Made by a program: the position numbers and the translations under genes. The notes beneath the pieces were generated by a model. It was given only the letters and a program-made list of their open reading frames with translations, did no database searches and was not told where the DNA came from. A stretch of 64,000 nucleotides of DNA. Origin: Symbiodinium natans. Lineage: Eukaryota; Sar; Dinophyceae; Suessiales; Symbiodiniaceae. Location: assembly GCA_905221605.1 (NCBI GenBank), contig CAJNDS010002197.1, positions 471,352-535,351 of the forward strand, given 5' to 3'. Shown here piece after piece: positions 10,278 through 20,737 of this stretch. Position 1 is the stretch's first letter, and every line of letters starts with the position of its first letter.

Positions 10278-10505
10278 ATGGAGTTTGAACCGGACGGGAC
10301 TACGCACGATGCGTCGGCTTGGAACACGGGCTTCCACCTCCGGGACCCCGTGCCCACAACCAGCCGGTCGCACCTGCAGCCAGCCACCTAAGACCTAGCG
10401 ACACACGGTGCTCATCCTTCCTGGCGGGGGCCACTGGCTACATCGCGCGTCACGACGCGAAGAAGCGACGGCTCAGCAGCCTGCCCAGGCTGGCCGAACT
10501 TCAAC
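10278..10505 (+). other. coding-like island between CCCTAAA tracts
   Basis: A unique-sequence island bounded on both sides by telomere-like repeats. An ATG at 10,278 opens 37 codons beginning MEFEPDGTTHDAS, ending at a TAA near 10,391. A second frame then runs through ATGYIARHDAKKRRLSSL to 10,510. Compositionally protein-like, but I recognise no family. It could be one or two exons of a gene whose introns are the surrounding repeats, or relics. Confidence 0.3.
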
Positions 10506-11290
10506 CCTAAAACCTGAACCCTAAACCCCAAACCCGAAACCCTAAACCTGGATGACGCAATAGTATACGAGAATCCTTAAAACATAATAACGACATGGAC
10601 AGTAATCCTTTCCCCCTAATACTAAATCCCCCCCCTCCCTAGTTCTGAAATTCGCCTGGGCCCGAAAAATATTTAAAATTAGGGGTGGGTTTAAATCCTA
10701 ATAAAACTCCAAAGCATATACCCTAATTAAACCCTCTAAGCCCTGAGCCCTGAATCCTAACAATCCTGTCAGCCTTCAGCCCTAAACCCTGAAACCCTAC
10801 TCGCTCAACTCAAGCGCGAATGCCCTGAACCCCTCCCCCACTAATTCTCAAACAGGTTTTGTACTGGGCTGGGTCCTGGCAGGATCCGGCAATAATAATT
10901 CTTAAAATTAGGAGGGGTTTTAGTGTTAGGAGGAAGTGATTAGAAGACCAAGCGTTGCTTTGCTCAGGTCCGTCCATGCCGCCGTCTCCACGCAGCTGCA
11001 AGGACGAGCACAGCAGCCCGGGCCACAGACAGTCAAGAGCACCTAAACCCTAACCCTAAACCCTCGACCCGAAACCCAAAGCCCAGAACCCCTAAACCCT
11101 AAACCTTAGACCCTAAACCCTAAACCCAAAACCCTAAACCGAGAGGTTTCAGCTTCAGGCTTCACCCGCACCCTCAAAACCTTTACATCATTCGATGGTC
11201 ACGGGCTGTATATCTGTATAATCCCCAGGACCCTAAGAAGATTGTTTCATGGATTTCAGGGGCATGGGTTAGGGCATGGGTAGGCTAGGA
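10506..11290. repeat. degenerate CCCTAAA tracts with one exon-like island
   Basis: Mostly degenerate CCCTAAA. A unique island at about 10,800-11,040 includes, after a TTGCTCAG acceptor-like site, the frame SVHAAVSTQLQGRAQQPG continuing to a TAA near 11,041. No gene can be assembled from it. Confidence 0.5.
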
Positions 11291-11500
11291 CCCAAAGATT
11301 GCTTAGGGGTTTTGAGGGTCATGGGCGAACTCAGCCTTGTTTGGCTCCGTCCGGCTGGACGCTATGCACATATGTATTCAGGCAGTCCCACCTTCAAATA
11401 CCACTGCCACGACATGATCACACACACCCGGAACCTTGGACACCAAACCTTCAAGTGCAAATGACAAACCCCCTACGAGAGTGTGTTGAAGTTTCACCCA

Positions 11501-14500
11501 ATGGGCCAAGGAGCTCGGGAGAGGCGTGATCGCAAGGGCTATGGCAAGTATTACGACAAAGCCAACCCTCCCACCCCGCGCATTGTGAAAGTCGTGCCAG
11601 CAAAGTTCGCTCCAGCTACTTGGTTTCTGCGTATGGCAATTTTGTATAATAACTTTAAGGCTCTTTACTGTAACTTTAGATCTTAGCCTTTTTGGGTTTA
11701 TTGGGTTCTTTAATAAGGCAGCTAAACGTTTATTTAATTTCTACCCTGCGAAGTGAAGCCAAGATAATGTGTGTGTTTGTTTTATAACTTTTACTTCTTT
11801 TTATTCTTGTACTTCTTTCCCTGCATCAGACTGGACCGCCGGCCAAAGCCGATGCGGCACCCAGCAACCCACCACCTGGAGCAGCACCGGCACCGGCAAA
11901 AGCAGCTTGGTGGCTAGATGAGATGGTTTGCATATGCAATCCATAAACACCCATCTTCATAGTTTTTGACTTCTTTGATTCTTTGATTCTGCATCAGACT
12001 GGACCGCCGGCCAAAGCCGCTGCGGCACCCAGCAACCCACCACCTGGAGCAGCACCGGCACCGGCAAAAGCAGCTTGGTGGCTAGATGAGATGGTTTGCA
12101 TATGCAATCCATAAACACCCATCTTCATAGTTTTTGACTTCTTTGATTCTTTTTTCTAGTATTTATTAACCCCCTAGGATGGACCACCAGCCAAACCGAT
12201 GCCAGCTCCTCCAATGCCGGCCGCGGAGCTGGCCGCAGCTCCTTCAGCTTCCACAGGCCTCCCAGTTGCACCTTGGCTTGTGGGTTAGGACGAAAATTTT
12301 CATTCCAAACAACCCAATGTTGATAAGTTTTCATTTCCTTCTCGGCTTCTTAATTAAATAGTTTTGCTTCAAGACCCTTTTAAACCCTAGACCTTAAACC
12401 CTAAACCCTAAACGCTAAACCCTAAGTCCTAAACCCCAGGCTGGATGCACACCACCTGGGACAACACCGACAACAAACGTCTAGCCACCAAGCTGCAAAA
12501 ACAGCTCCCTCTCCAAGATGGCCAGCTGCTGGCAAGGGCCCCCGCTGTGGAGCGTGTTCAACAGCGGGGGCCATTGCTAGCGAGCCACCTTGCAGAGGGA
12601 CGGCAGAAGCAAAAGCAGTTCCCTCTCCAAGATGGCTCACTGCTGGCAATGGCCCCGCTGCTGAACAGTATGTTCAACAGGGGGGGGGGGGGGCACTGCC
12701 AGCAACGAGACCACCTTGGATAGAGCCGGCAAAAGCAGCTCCCTCTCCAAGATGGCCAGCTGCTGGCAATGACCTCCAACCGCGGGGGCCATTGCCAGCA
12801 ACGAGACCACCTTGGAGAGGGACGGCAAAAATGACAAGGAGCCGCCTTGGAGAGGGCCAGCAAAAGCAGCTCGGTGGCTAGATGTTTATCCGAACACCCT
12901 ATCTAGGGTTGAGGAAAAGGGTTCAGGGTTTAGGGCTTATTTCCAGTACCCCACATCAGCAGGGCGGACCGCCAGCCAACCTGCCGCCGATGCCACCTCC
13001 TCCTCGTCCTGGCATGCCGGCTGTGGGAGCTGAATCCACTGAAGGTGCAACTGCTCCAGCTTCCACGGGCCCAGCTGCACCTTGGCTTGTTGGATTGGGT
13101 TTTACTTATTATTTATTATATTCCAAACATCCCATGTTCATAGGTTGTCATTTTTTACATCTTGGCTTCTTAATTTAATTACTTTTGCTTCAAGTACTTC
13201 TTCACCCTGCAGCAGGCCCATCTTCATCATTTTTCTTCTTTGATTCTTTGTTTCTAGTACCTCTTAACCCTGCGTTTTAATTAGTATATTCCAAACATCC
13301 CATGTTGATAACTTTTTGTTTTACTTCTTGGCTTGGTCAAAGCACATGCAAGCGTTCTGCGCATTGCAGCAGCCAAGGCTCCACCAGCAGCAGGCCTACT
13401 CCGGCTACCGTCAGTGGTCCCGGACGTGCATACCCTGCTGGTGTTGGGCTCGAGACAGTCAGCTGTCGGTCCCCACGTCGCAACTTGACTTGGTTTGGTC
13501 ACTCTTTCCTGTTCTTGTAGTGGAATCAGCATCGAAACATATGTTAAAGCAATGTTGTTTCAGTGCCGGATCCAAACTCACCAAGTTGGAACCGTTGCCA
13601 GATGGCTGGAAGCGAATGCTCGACAGTGAGAGCAAGTGCTACTTCTATCTGCACCACGCCAGCAGCGTCACGACATGGCTTCGACCATCGCTTTGGCAAG
13701 CGTGGAAAGAATTCTGTGAGGACGGTAGCTCGGCTTGGATTCTTTACAGTTTTGGGGGTTGTGTCGGGAGCAGTGCCGGCTGAAGGGAACGAGGATCCCT
13801 CCAACCCTCAGCCCAGAACAGTGTACTAAAGCAATGTACTTCAGCTGTGCCCAAGGGTCGATCAAGATTTTCTACTACCACCCGCTCCAACACGTGATGT
13901 CCTGGACGCTGCCAGCAGGCCACACCTACCTCGGCCAGGCTCAGTCTCCATGTTGAAAATTGCAATTCATTTTTTTAGTGGCTTTGGGATCGTAATTAAT
14001 CATCCTGTCTTTGGGGGCAAGGTTCTTTTGTTTGGGGTCCTGTGTCGCGAGGAGGCCGGTCACCTGATGGCACCGTCACAGCCAGCTCCAGAGCCAGGAC
14101 CAGCGCCGAGCAACGCAGCGCAGGGCAGCAGCGGGAATCTTACAGATACTTGAGTCTATTTTGTGCTTTTTTGGTGGTATTATATTTCCTAAGAAACAGC
14201 TAAAATTACTATTTTTTTTGGCTAGGGTTCCAGCTTCATGGAAGGCCGGGAGCGGAAGCAGCTGGACCAGCCAGCAGTGAGAAGGAGAAAAACAGGCTGG
14301 AGGCCGAAGCAAAGGAACGACTGCGCAAGGCGGAAGAAGATAGGCAGAAACGCGAGCAGGAGGCTCAGGTTCAGGCACGAAAGCGCAAGGAGGCGGAAGC
14401 TCAGGAACAACAGCGCAAGGAGGCGGAAGTTCGGGAACGAAAGCGCAAGGAGGAGGAACATCTGCAGAAACAGAAGGAAAAGGACGAAGCAGAGCAACAA

Positions 14501-14599
14501 AAGCGCAAGAATGCGTCTGATGAGCAGAAAAAGAATGAGGAGAAAACGCGGAAGGAGTCACAAGCCAAGGCGGCAGCTCTCAGAGAGAAGTTCCAGTGA
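11501..14599 (+). CDS. WW-domain, proline-rich, C-terminal coiled-coil protein (multi-exon, boundaries approximate)
   Basis: Exon-like blocks in order: 11,501 ATG with GQGARERRDRKGYGKYYDK; four related Pro/Ala exons (GPPAKADAAPSNPPPGAAPA at about 11,830 and again at about 12,000, DGPPAKPMPAPPMPAAEL at about 12,180, GGPPANLPPMPPPPRPGMPA at about 12,955); a WW domain at about 13,570-13,695 (LPDGWKRMLDSESKCYFYLH then TTWLRP, with both tryptophans and the aromatic core); a second, degenerate WW-like unit at about 13,790-13,950 (IKIFYYHPLQHVMSWTLPAG, first Trp missing); and a charged coiled coil from about 14,230 to the TGA at 14,597-14,599 (KERLRKAEEDRQKREQEAQ onward). WW domains bind proline-rich ligands. 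WW plus Pro-rich plus charged helix recalls splicing or transcription-elongation factors such as PRP40/TCERG1, but no FF domain was seen, so no name is given. Confidence 0.55.
11821..12150 (+). repeat. 168-bp tandem duplication of an exon with its intron flanks
   Basis: The block starting CTGCATCAGACTGGACCGCC at 11,821 recurs at 11,989 almost unchanged through the Pro/Ala exon and the following CATATGCAATCCATAAACA intron sequence. The coding part differs by about one base (GCCGAT versus GCCGCT), so the duplication is recent and adds a Pro/Ala segment. Confidence 0.9.
12486..12870 (+). repeat. tandem hairpin-forming repeats in an intron
   Basis: About three and a half copies of a 95-125 bp unit (AGCTCCCTCTCCAAGATGGC start). 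Each contains CTGGCAATGGCCCC and, after a short loop, GGGGGCCATTGCCAG, an inverted repeat able to fold into a long stem. One copy has a pure G-run (12,680-12,692). They lie between the third and fourth Pro/Ala exons of the WW gene. Confidence 0.8.
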
Positions 14600-14801
14600 C
14601 TTGGACTTTCCAAAAGCTACCATGTACCTTATGCGGTTGTCATGTTTTTGCATCCCTTTACATTAGTTAACACTACAGTGTAGTCTGGCCACCGAAAAGT
14701 ACACGCTGTATGTGCATCTAAACCCCGAACCCTAAATCCCCTAAAACACCCTAACTAACCCCAACCTTAAACCCTGAACTTTCAATAATAAGAGTGTCGG
14801 T

Positions 14802-16256
14802 ATGGCAGCAGTAGTAAACGACTGCATGAGGCAAGAAGCAGCGAGGAAGAAGAAGCAGCAGCAGGAGGCAGGCCGGAAGAAGGATGCCAATGCCGGCCAG
14901 AAGCTAAAGGAGGAGGAGGAGGCCGAGAAGAAGGAGCCAGTGGAGCCTGCCAAGGCAGGCCAGAAGCTAAAGGAGGAGGAGGAGGCCGAGAAGAAGGAGC
15001 CAGTGGCGCCTGCCAAGGCAGGCCAGAAGAGGAAGCCTGAGTTCATATCGGAGCTGCAAGATGTGGCCAGGACTTCCAAAGCTGCAAGGAAGGAGCCGGA
15101 GGAGGAAACAGCAACGACGGAGAAGGAGAAAGCAAGCAAGGATGATGAACAAGCAAGGAAGGATGCAGAGAAAGCAAGGAAGGATGAGGAAAAAGCAAAG
15201 AAGGAGGCTGAGAACAAGGCGAAGAAGGAGGCGGAGAAAGCAAAGAAGTATGAAGAACAAAAACAAAAGGATGCGGAGAAAGCAAAGAGGGAGGAGGACA
15301 GAGCAAAGAAGGAGGCTAAGAACAAGGCGAAGAAGGATGCCGATAAAGCAAAGAAGCTGGAGGAAAACGCAAAGAAGGAGGAGGACAGAGCAAAGAAGGA
15401 GGCTGAGAAAGCAAAGAAGGAGGCGGACAGAGCAAAGAAGGAGGCGGACAGAGCAAAGAAGGAGGCTGAGGACAAGGCAAAGAAGGATGCCGATGGAGCA
15501 AAGAAGGAGGCGGAAAACTCAAAGAAGGAGGAGGACAGAGCAAAGAAGGATGCCGATCGAGCAAAGAAGGAGGCGGAAAACTCAAAGAAGGAGGCGGACA
15601 GAGCAAAGAAGGAGGCTGAGGACAAGGCAAAGAAGGATGCCGATCGAGCAAAGAAGGAGGCGGAAAACTCAAAGAAGGAGGAGGACAGAGCAAAGAAGGA
15701 CGCCGATCGAGCAAAGAAGGAGGCGGAAAACTCAAAGAAGGAGGAGGACAGAGCAAAGAAGGAGGCTGAGGACAAGGCAAAGAAGGATGCCGATCGAGCA
15801 AAGAAGGAGGAGGAAAACGCAAAGAAGAGGGCAAAGACGGAGGCCGACGAAGCAAAGAAGGAGGAGGAAAACGCAAAGAAGGATGAAGAAAAAACAAAAA
15901 AGGATGCAGAGGAACCAAATGAGGAGGAGGACAGAGCAAAGAAGGCAAAGATGGAGGCCGACGAAGCAAAGAAGGAGGAGGAAAACGCAAAGAAGAGGGC
16001 AAAGACGGAGGCCGACGAAGCAAAGAAGGAGGAGGAAAACGCAAAGAAGGATGAAGAAAAAAAAAAAGATGCAGAGGAACCAAATGAGGAGGAGGACAGA
16101 GCAAAGAAGGCAAAGACAGAGGCCGACGAAGCAAAGAAGGAGGAGGAACACGCAAAGAATGACGAGAAGAAACGAGATGCGGATGTTGGACAAGATGAGT
16201 CGGAGCCAAGCAATCAGAAGAAGGCCAAGCAGGATCAGCCGCCGGGTGATGCTTAG
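14802..16256 (+). CDS. Lys/Glu/Ala-rich heptad-repeat protein, 484 aa
   Basis: Single uninterrupted frame from the ATG at 14,802. Residues about 25-75 hold two copies of AGQKLKEEEEAEKKEP. From about residue 110 to 450 the chain is almost wholly built of seven-residue units of the type AKKEADR, AKKEAEN, SKKEEDR and AKKDADR, with Ala/Ser every seventh residue, so it should form one long charged helix or coiled coil. The last part repeats a longer block (KKDAEEPNEEEDRAKKAK twice). It ends QKKAKQDQPPGDA, with a possible basic nuclear signal. No catalytic domain. The composition recalls LEA, TolA-like or nucleolar KKE proteins, but no family can be assigned. Other frames stay open only because the DNA is a GA-rich repeat; this one starts with ATG and gives a coherent protein. 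Confidence 0.7.
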   Translation: MAAVVNDCMRQEAARKKKQQQEAGRKKDANAGQKLKEEEEAEKKEPVEPAKAGQKLKEEEEAEKKEPVAPAKAGQKRKPEFISELQDVARTSKAARKEPEEETATTEKEKASKDDEQARKDAEKARKDEEKAKKEAENKAKKEAEKAKKYEEQKQKDAEKAKREEDRAKKEAKNKAKKDADKAKKLEENAKKEEDRAKKEAEKAKKEADRAKKEADRAKKEAEDKAKKDADGAKKEAENSKKEEDRAKKDADRAKKEAENSKKEADRAKKEAEDKAKKDADRAKKEAENSKKEEDRAKKDADRAKKEAENSKKEEDRAKKEAEDKAKKDADRAKKEEENAKKRAKTEADEAKKEEENAKKDEEKTKKDAEEPNEEEDRAKKAKMEADEAKKEEENAKKRAKTEADEAKKEEENAKKDEEKKKDAEEPNEEEDRAKKAKTEADEAKKEEEHAKNDEKKRDADVGQDESEPSNQKKAKQDQPPGDA

Positions 16257-16569
16257 ACCCAGCCGGCCTCTTTCGCAGAAAAAAGCATCTGTGTCATGCT
16301 GTTCACCAAACCCCTTTCCCTAAAGCTGTAAGCCTAAACTTAAGTCCGAGTCCTGGTTTGCATAGTTAGTAGCTGGGTCTGCATCCTGTGTCTAGCCACG
16401 TAACCACTCCAGCTCCCCACCCAACCTTGACTTTGGCGGGAGTTGGTGTTGTGGGTTTTGGGGTGTCTTCTTTATGGTTGAAGGTGTGTGCGTCACATGT
16501 CACTTTCCTTTGCGCGAGGTCCGAGCTCGACGGATGACGGCGCAGCCGGAGGCACAAGCGGGGTGGTAC

Positions 16570-17950
16570 TAAGTCCGGGCTCCTTTCAGAAGGTACTAAG
16601 ACCTCTTTATTTTTTTGTTTAGTGTGATTTTAAGCTGCGAGCCCTTGCAGGTTTTTATGATTTAAAGCTTCAGGCTTGGGATTTAGGCCTTAGGCCTTGC
16701 GGCTTTGGGTTTGCGGTTAGGCCTTGAGGTCCAGATCTTGTGGTTTAGGGCTTAGGGTCCTGCAAACCGTCGGGTACCCGACAAAGTTGTGTCAATTTAC
16801 AATTAAATCATTACCAACTTGACCAACTTGACTTTTGTCGGTTACCGGGCGGTATATGTTGGCCTCAGTGCTGTGGCTTAGGGTGTTTAGGGCTTACGGC
16901 TTAAGCTGAGGGTTTAAGGTAATGGCTTAAAGTTTTGCACTTTGAAGTTTGCGTTGGACTTCTGGCTTGGCGGCTTTGGTCTAGGGTTTAGGGTTTAGTT
17001 TTAAGGCTCAGTGTTTAGGGACTCAAGCTTAGTGTGTTGGCCTTAGGCCTTAGGGTTTAGGACTCTTTCGGGTTTAGGACTTAGGGTTTAGGTGTGGCCT
17101 TAGGATTGTGGGCTTCGGGCTTGGGACTTAGGCCTTAGGCCTAAGTACTAAAGGGGTTTGGGGTCCAGGCTTGTGGTTTAGGGCTTAGGGTCGTCATGCA
17201 TATCGCCCCAAGCCCTGGACCCTAAACCCCAAGCCCTGAGGCCTAAGGCCTAAAACCCAAGCCCTAGGCTTAAGACTATTTCCCTAATCCCTTAACCCTA
17301 AGACCTAAATCCTAAACCGGCCTGTGTAGCCTAGGACAATGGGCTGTAGAGCCTTAGACCGGGCTGTAAAGCCGTAGGAGGATGGGCTGTAAAGCCCTAG
17401 GCCGGGTATAGCCCTAGGCTGAGGAGGGTGAGCCTAAACCCTAAACCCTAAGCCCTAAACCCTAAACCCCAAACCCTAAACCCTAAACCCTCAAATGGGC
17501 TGTATAGCCCTAGGCCGGGCTGTATAGCCCTAATTGGGCTGTATAGCCCTAATTGGGCTGCGTAGCCCCAGGACAAATGGGCTGTGCAGCCCTAGACCGG
17601 GCTGTATAGGCCTAGTTGGGCTGTGTAGCCGTAGAACAAATGGCCTGTAAAGGCCTAGGCCGCGCTGTAAGGCCCTAAGTTTAAACCTTTAACTTCAACC
17701 TTTAGACCAAAACTTTATGCCCTAAACCTTAAACCCTCAGCCTTAAGCCCTAAGTCCTAAACCACCTAAGCCCTAACCCCTAAAACTTAAAACTTACATA
17801 CCCCGTCGGGTACCCGACAAACCCTAAGTCCTACCCCATCTGTAAGGCCTAAGCCCAAGCCCTCATAAGCGTGGTCTACAATCACTATGTGCTAAGCCTG
17901 TACAGCCCTAAGACAGGCTTTGAACCCTAAACCCCAACCCTACACATAAA
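16570..17950. repeat. degenerate TTTAGGG-type then CCCTAAA-type repeats with hairpin satellite
   Basis: 16,640-17,190 runs in the G-rich sense (TTAGGCCTTAGG, GGTTTAGGGCTTAGGG); near 17,200 it flips to the C-rich sense. GGGCTGTATAGCCC units lie at 17,320-17,680. Parts recur at 24,600-25,030, some inverted. No gene seen. Confidence 0.8.
16769..16850. repeat. palindrome pair, possible 82-bp MITE-like unit
   Basis: Perfect palindrome GTCGGGTACCCGAC at 16,769-16,782 followed by AAAGTTG. About 55 bp later the reverse-orientation partner appears (CTTGACTTTTGTCGGTTACC), slightly degenerate. Opposed flanks suggest terminal inverted repeats of a tiny element. Confidence 0.45.
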
Positions 17951-17956
17951 CCCTAA

Positions 17957-18163
17957 GCAGTGGCGCCCGACTGGAAACGGAGGTGGCAGTACAACCAACT
18001 GCTTTGCCACGTGCTGGCGGCACATCGACGTCAGCTGGCCAAACCGGCCATGCTCCACGTCATCGCGGACAAGATCATGGAGCACTGACCGGAAGTGGCT
18101 CACCGCCGGAGAGTTCGCCGAGGAAGTCAACATCCACTCCGTGTCCGTGGTGGCACCCCAAAC
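17957..18163 (+). pseudogene. exon-like island with apparent one-base frameshift
   Basis: After an AAGCAG acceptor-like site the frame reads APDWKRRWQYNQLLCHVLAA, later HVIADKIMEH, then TGA. One base out of phase it continues convincingly as RKWLTAGEFAEEVNIHSVSV before CCCTAAA-like repeat resumes. Removing a single base would join the two halves, so this is either a broken exon or an assembly or base-call error. Family not recognised. A second island at 18,268-18,350 reads FHIDTLLELWHSEVHPKFL after a GTGGCAG site and ends at a TGA, and could be a further exon. Confidence 0.4.
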
Positions 18164-18746
18164 TTTAAACCCTAAACCTTCAAACTTAAACCCTAACCCT
18201 AAACGCCAAACACTGAACCCTCAACCTTAACCCTAAACACTACATACCAATCATCCCTATGAACTGACACCGTGGCAGGTTTCACATCGACACACTCCTG
18301 GAGCTTTGGCACAGCGAGGTCCATCCGAAGTTCCTAATTAAGCTCCAAACCTGATGAAGTCCTAAATCCTAGGCCCACACCCCAAGCCCGAATCCTTAAA
18401 CCTTAAGCCCGAGAAACCTTAAACCCTAAGCCGTAAATACAAAGCCCTACACCCTAAACCCCAAGTCCTAAGTTTAAGTAAGCCGCCTAAGCCCGAAGCC
18501 AATCCCCAAACTGCAAGCAGAAAACCCGAAACCCTAAACCTTAAACCCTAAGCCTTAAGCTCTAAACATTTTAAGCTACACCAGCCCTGTTTAAGGTTTC
18601 CAGCTTTAGGGCTTAGAGCTTAGGCTGATGGTTTAGGACGTTACCTTAAGATTTAAATTTAGGCCTTAGTGCTTGGGTTTTCGGCATTAGGCCTTAGGGC
18701 TTAGGGTTCAGTGCTTGGGATTTAAAGGTTGGGCTGATGCATACTC

Positions 18747-18985
18747 CCGTCGGGTACCCGACAACAGTTGTGGTCATTTTGAGGTTTGGTTTACAGCTTG
18801 GGCGGCAGAAGCTTGCATATGGTTTAGGATTCAAACTTAGGGTTTAGGGTTTCTTGTGCTTCAGGCGGGAGGGTTTAGTGAATCAAGCTTTGGGTGTGTA
18901 TGCCTTAGGCCTGAGGGCTTGGGACTCCTAAAACTTTAAGGCTTAGGCTTTAAATGTGACTTGACTTTTGTCGGGTACCCGACGG
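18747..18985. repeat. inverted pair of 14-bp palindromes about 220 bp apart
   Basis: Palindrome at 18,749-18,762 (flank CAACAGTTG to the right) and at 18,970-18,983 (flank GACTTGACTTTT to the left). The asymmetric flanks are inverted relative to one another, as in a small element with terminal inverted repeats. The interior is degenerate TTTAGGG-like. Confidence 0.45.
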
Positions 18986-19425
18986 GCATGCCCTAGAGCC
19001 GAACCCTAAACCTTAAACCCTAAACCCTAAATTCTCAAATGGGAGATCGCAACTGTGTCAGGGACTCCAGGGTGTATGCATCACCCAAAAAAAACACCAA
19101 ACCCTATAAGGCCTGGGGCTTAAAACACCAGCCCGAAGCCCTAAATCCTAAGGTCGACCACCCTAAACCCTAACGTCAGGATGTTGGGCTTAATAAAGCC
19201 CTAGGCAGTGCTGTCTAGGCGTAATCTTAAAATGCTTAGCTCCGAATTTTAAGCCATATCCTTAAACCATCAGCCTTGTGGCCTGAGCCTTAAGCCACCT
19301 AGACGTCAAGGCTTGCGTAATATACATTGTATAACCCGTCGGGTACCCGACACACCCTAAGCCCTGGCCTTTAGTCTTCAATTAGGTAGCAGATGAGGAT
19401 ATGTAAAAAGTAGATCCTCAGTTGT

Positions 19426-19593
19426 ATGATGACCCCAATGGCCGTAGCCTTTTTGGCCCACAAGCATGGCACAGCTGGGAGCTTCTTTGCCGACGCAAAC
19501 AGCAGCTTGGCTTCTGAGGAGGGTGCTAATTTAGCTTCGAGAGTTAAAGGTCTTATCATTGGACATGGCCTCCAGTGCCACCAGACAAAATAG
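19426..19593 (+). CDS. small ORF, 55 aa, unknown
   Basis: ATG ATG at 19,426 opens MMTPMAVAFLAHKHGTAGSF and ends HGLQCHQTK before TAG at 19,591-19,593. Balanced amino-acid composition and a position in a unique island between telomere-like tracts favour a real exon or small protein over chance. It may be a first exon of whatever continues in the duplicated block just downstream. No family recognised. Confidence 0.35.
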   Translation: MMTPMAVAFLAHKHGTAGSFFADANSSLASEEGANLASRVKGLIIGHGLQCHQTK

Positions 19594-19670
19594 GGTGGTT
19601 AAGAGGGGGTTCAGGGGGGGTTAGGGGGGGTTGAGGGTTTAGGGCGGGGAGTTTAGGGGGGGTTTAGGGT

Positions 19671-20712
19671 GGTTTAGGCGGGTTTTGGGGTGTTGGGATG
19701 CAGGTTTGTTCTGCTGAGCACTTGTTGTTTCTGTATGCGTTGGCCATGAATCGGTTGTGACATCTGTTTGTCCCACCCAGCATGGTGCCTCCAGCCCTGT
19801 CACAAAGGACCACAGACTTAGTCTGTTGGGCCATGCACCCGAGCGCAGGGTATCCGCATTGTCCCCTCAATGGGATCCCTTGTGCTTCGGGGATGCGGGG
19901 GCTTGGACAGTTTTGGCCCATGTTCGGTGCCGCTGGCCGGGCACCGGGACTAACTGGCACTTTGGCGGGTGGGGTGGCCCGCCGCAGGTGTGTCCTGCGC
20001 AGGTGTGTCCTGCTGTGCCATGTGGGGGAGGCCAACTGTGTCTTATCGGCGTTGTGCAGTCGGGTACCCGACCAGTCTGGGTTGTCTGTTTGGCCAGTGC
20101 AAGTTCATGAGAAAAACCATGGATTTGTATAATCCACTATATGGGTTTGTTATTTTTTTGGGGGGCTCAGGTTTAGGGGTTGAGGGTTTAGGGGGGGTTT
20201 AGGGGGGGTTTAGGCGGGTTTAGGGGTGTTGGGATGCAGGTTTGTTCTGCTGAGCACTTGTTGTTTCTGTATGCGTTGGCCATGAATCGGTTGTGACATC
20301 TGTTTGTCCCACCCAGCATGGTGCCTCCAGCCCTGTCACAAAGGACCACAGACTTAGTCTGTTGGGCCATGCACCCGAGCGCAGGGTATCCGCATTGTCC
20401 CCTCAATGGGATCCCTTGTGCTTCGGGGATGCGGGGGCTTGGACAGTTTTGGCCCATGTTCGGTGCCGCTGGCCGGGCACCGGGACTAACTGGCACTTTG
20501 GCGGGTGGGGTGGCCCGCCCGCCGCAGGTGTGTCCTGCGCAGGTGTGTCCTGCTGTGCCATGTGGGGGAGGCCAACTGTGTCTTATCGGCGTTGTGCAGT
20601 CGGGTACCCGACCAATCTGGGTTGTTTGGCCAGTGCAAGTTCAGGAGAAAAAAACCATGATGTGTATAATCCACTATATGGGTTTGTTCTTTTTTTGGGG
20701 GGCTCAGGTTTA
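19671..20712 (+). repeat. 536-bp tandem duplication containing exon-like sequence
   Basis: Copy 1 is about 19,671-20,175 and copy 2 about 20,207-20,712, offset 536-537 bp, near-identical apart from small indels such as an extra CCGC near 20,515. Each copy holds a GATGCAG acceptor-like site, the frame VCSAEHLLFLYALAMNR, a frame beginning MVPPALSQRTTDLVCWAMHP, and one perfect GTCGGGTACCCGAC palindrome (20,059-20,072 and 20,599-20,612). The two copies may be duplicated exons; no family is recognised. Confidence 0.85.
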
Positions 20713-20737
20713 AGAAGGGCACACAGCTTGCACACCC

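Noticed and set aside
14741-16323. Minus-strand Ser/Phe/Ala frame (490 aa) and plus-strand Arg-rich frame (420 aa) over the heptad gene
   Set aside because: Stop-free only because the DNA is a GA-rich 21-bp repeat; the Lys/Glu frame starts with ATG and is a coherent protein.
19440-19465. Possible dinoflagellate spliced-leader relic (CCGTAGCC then TTTTTGGC)
   Set aside because: Resembles the known leader at only about three-quarters of positions and lies inside a protein-like frame (PMAVAFLAHKH) that explains it better.
19664-20496. Minus-strand frames duplicated in the 536-bp repeat
   Set aside because: The plus-strand frames have acceptor sites and more protein-like composition; both strands stay open in this GC-rich block.
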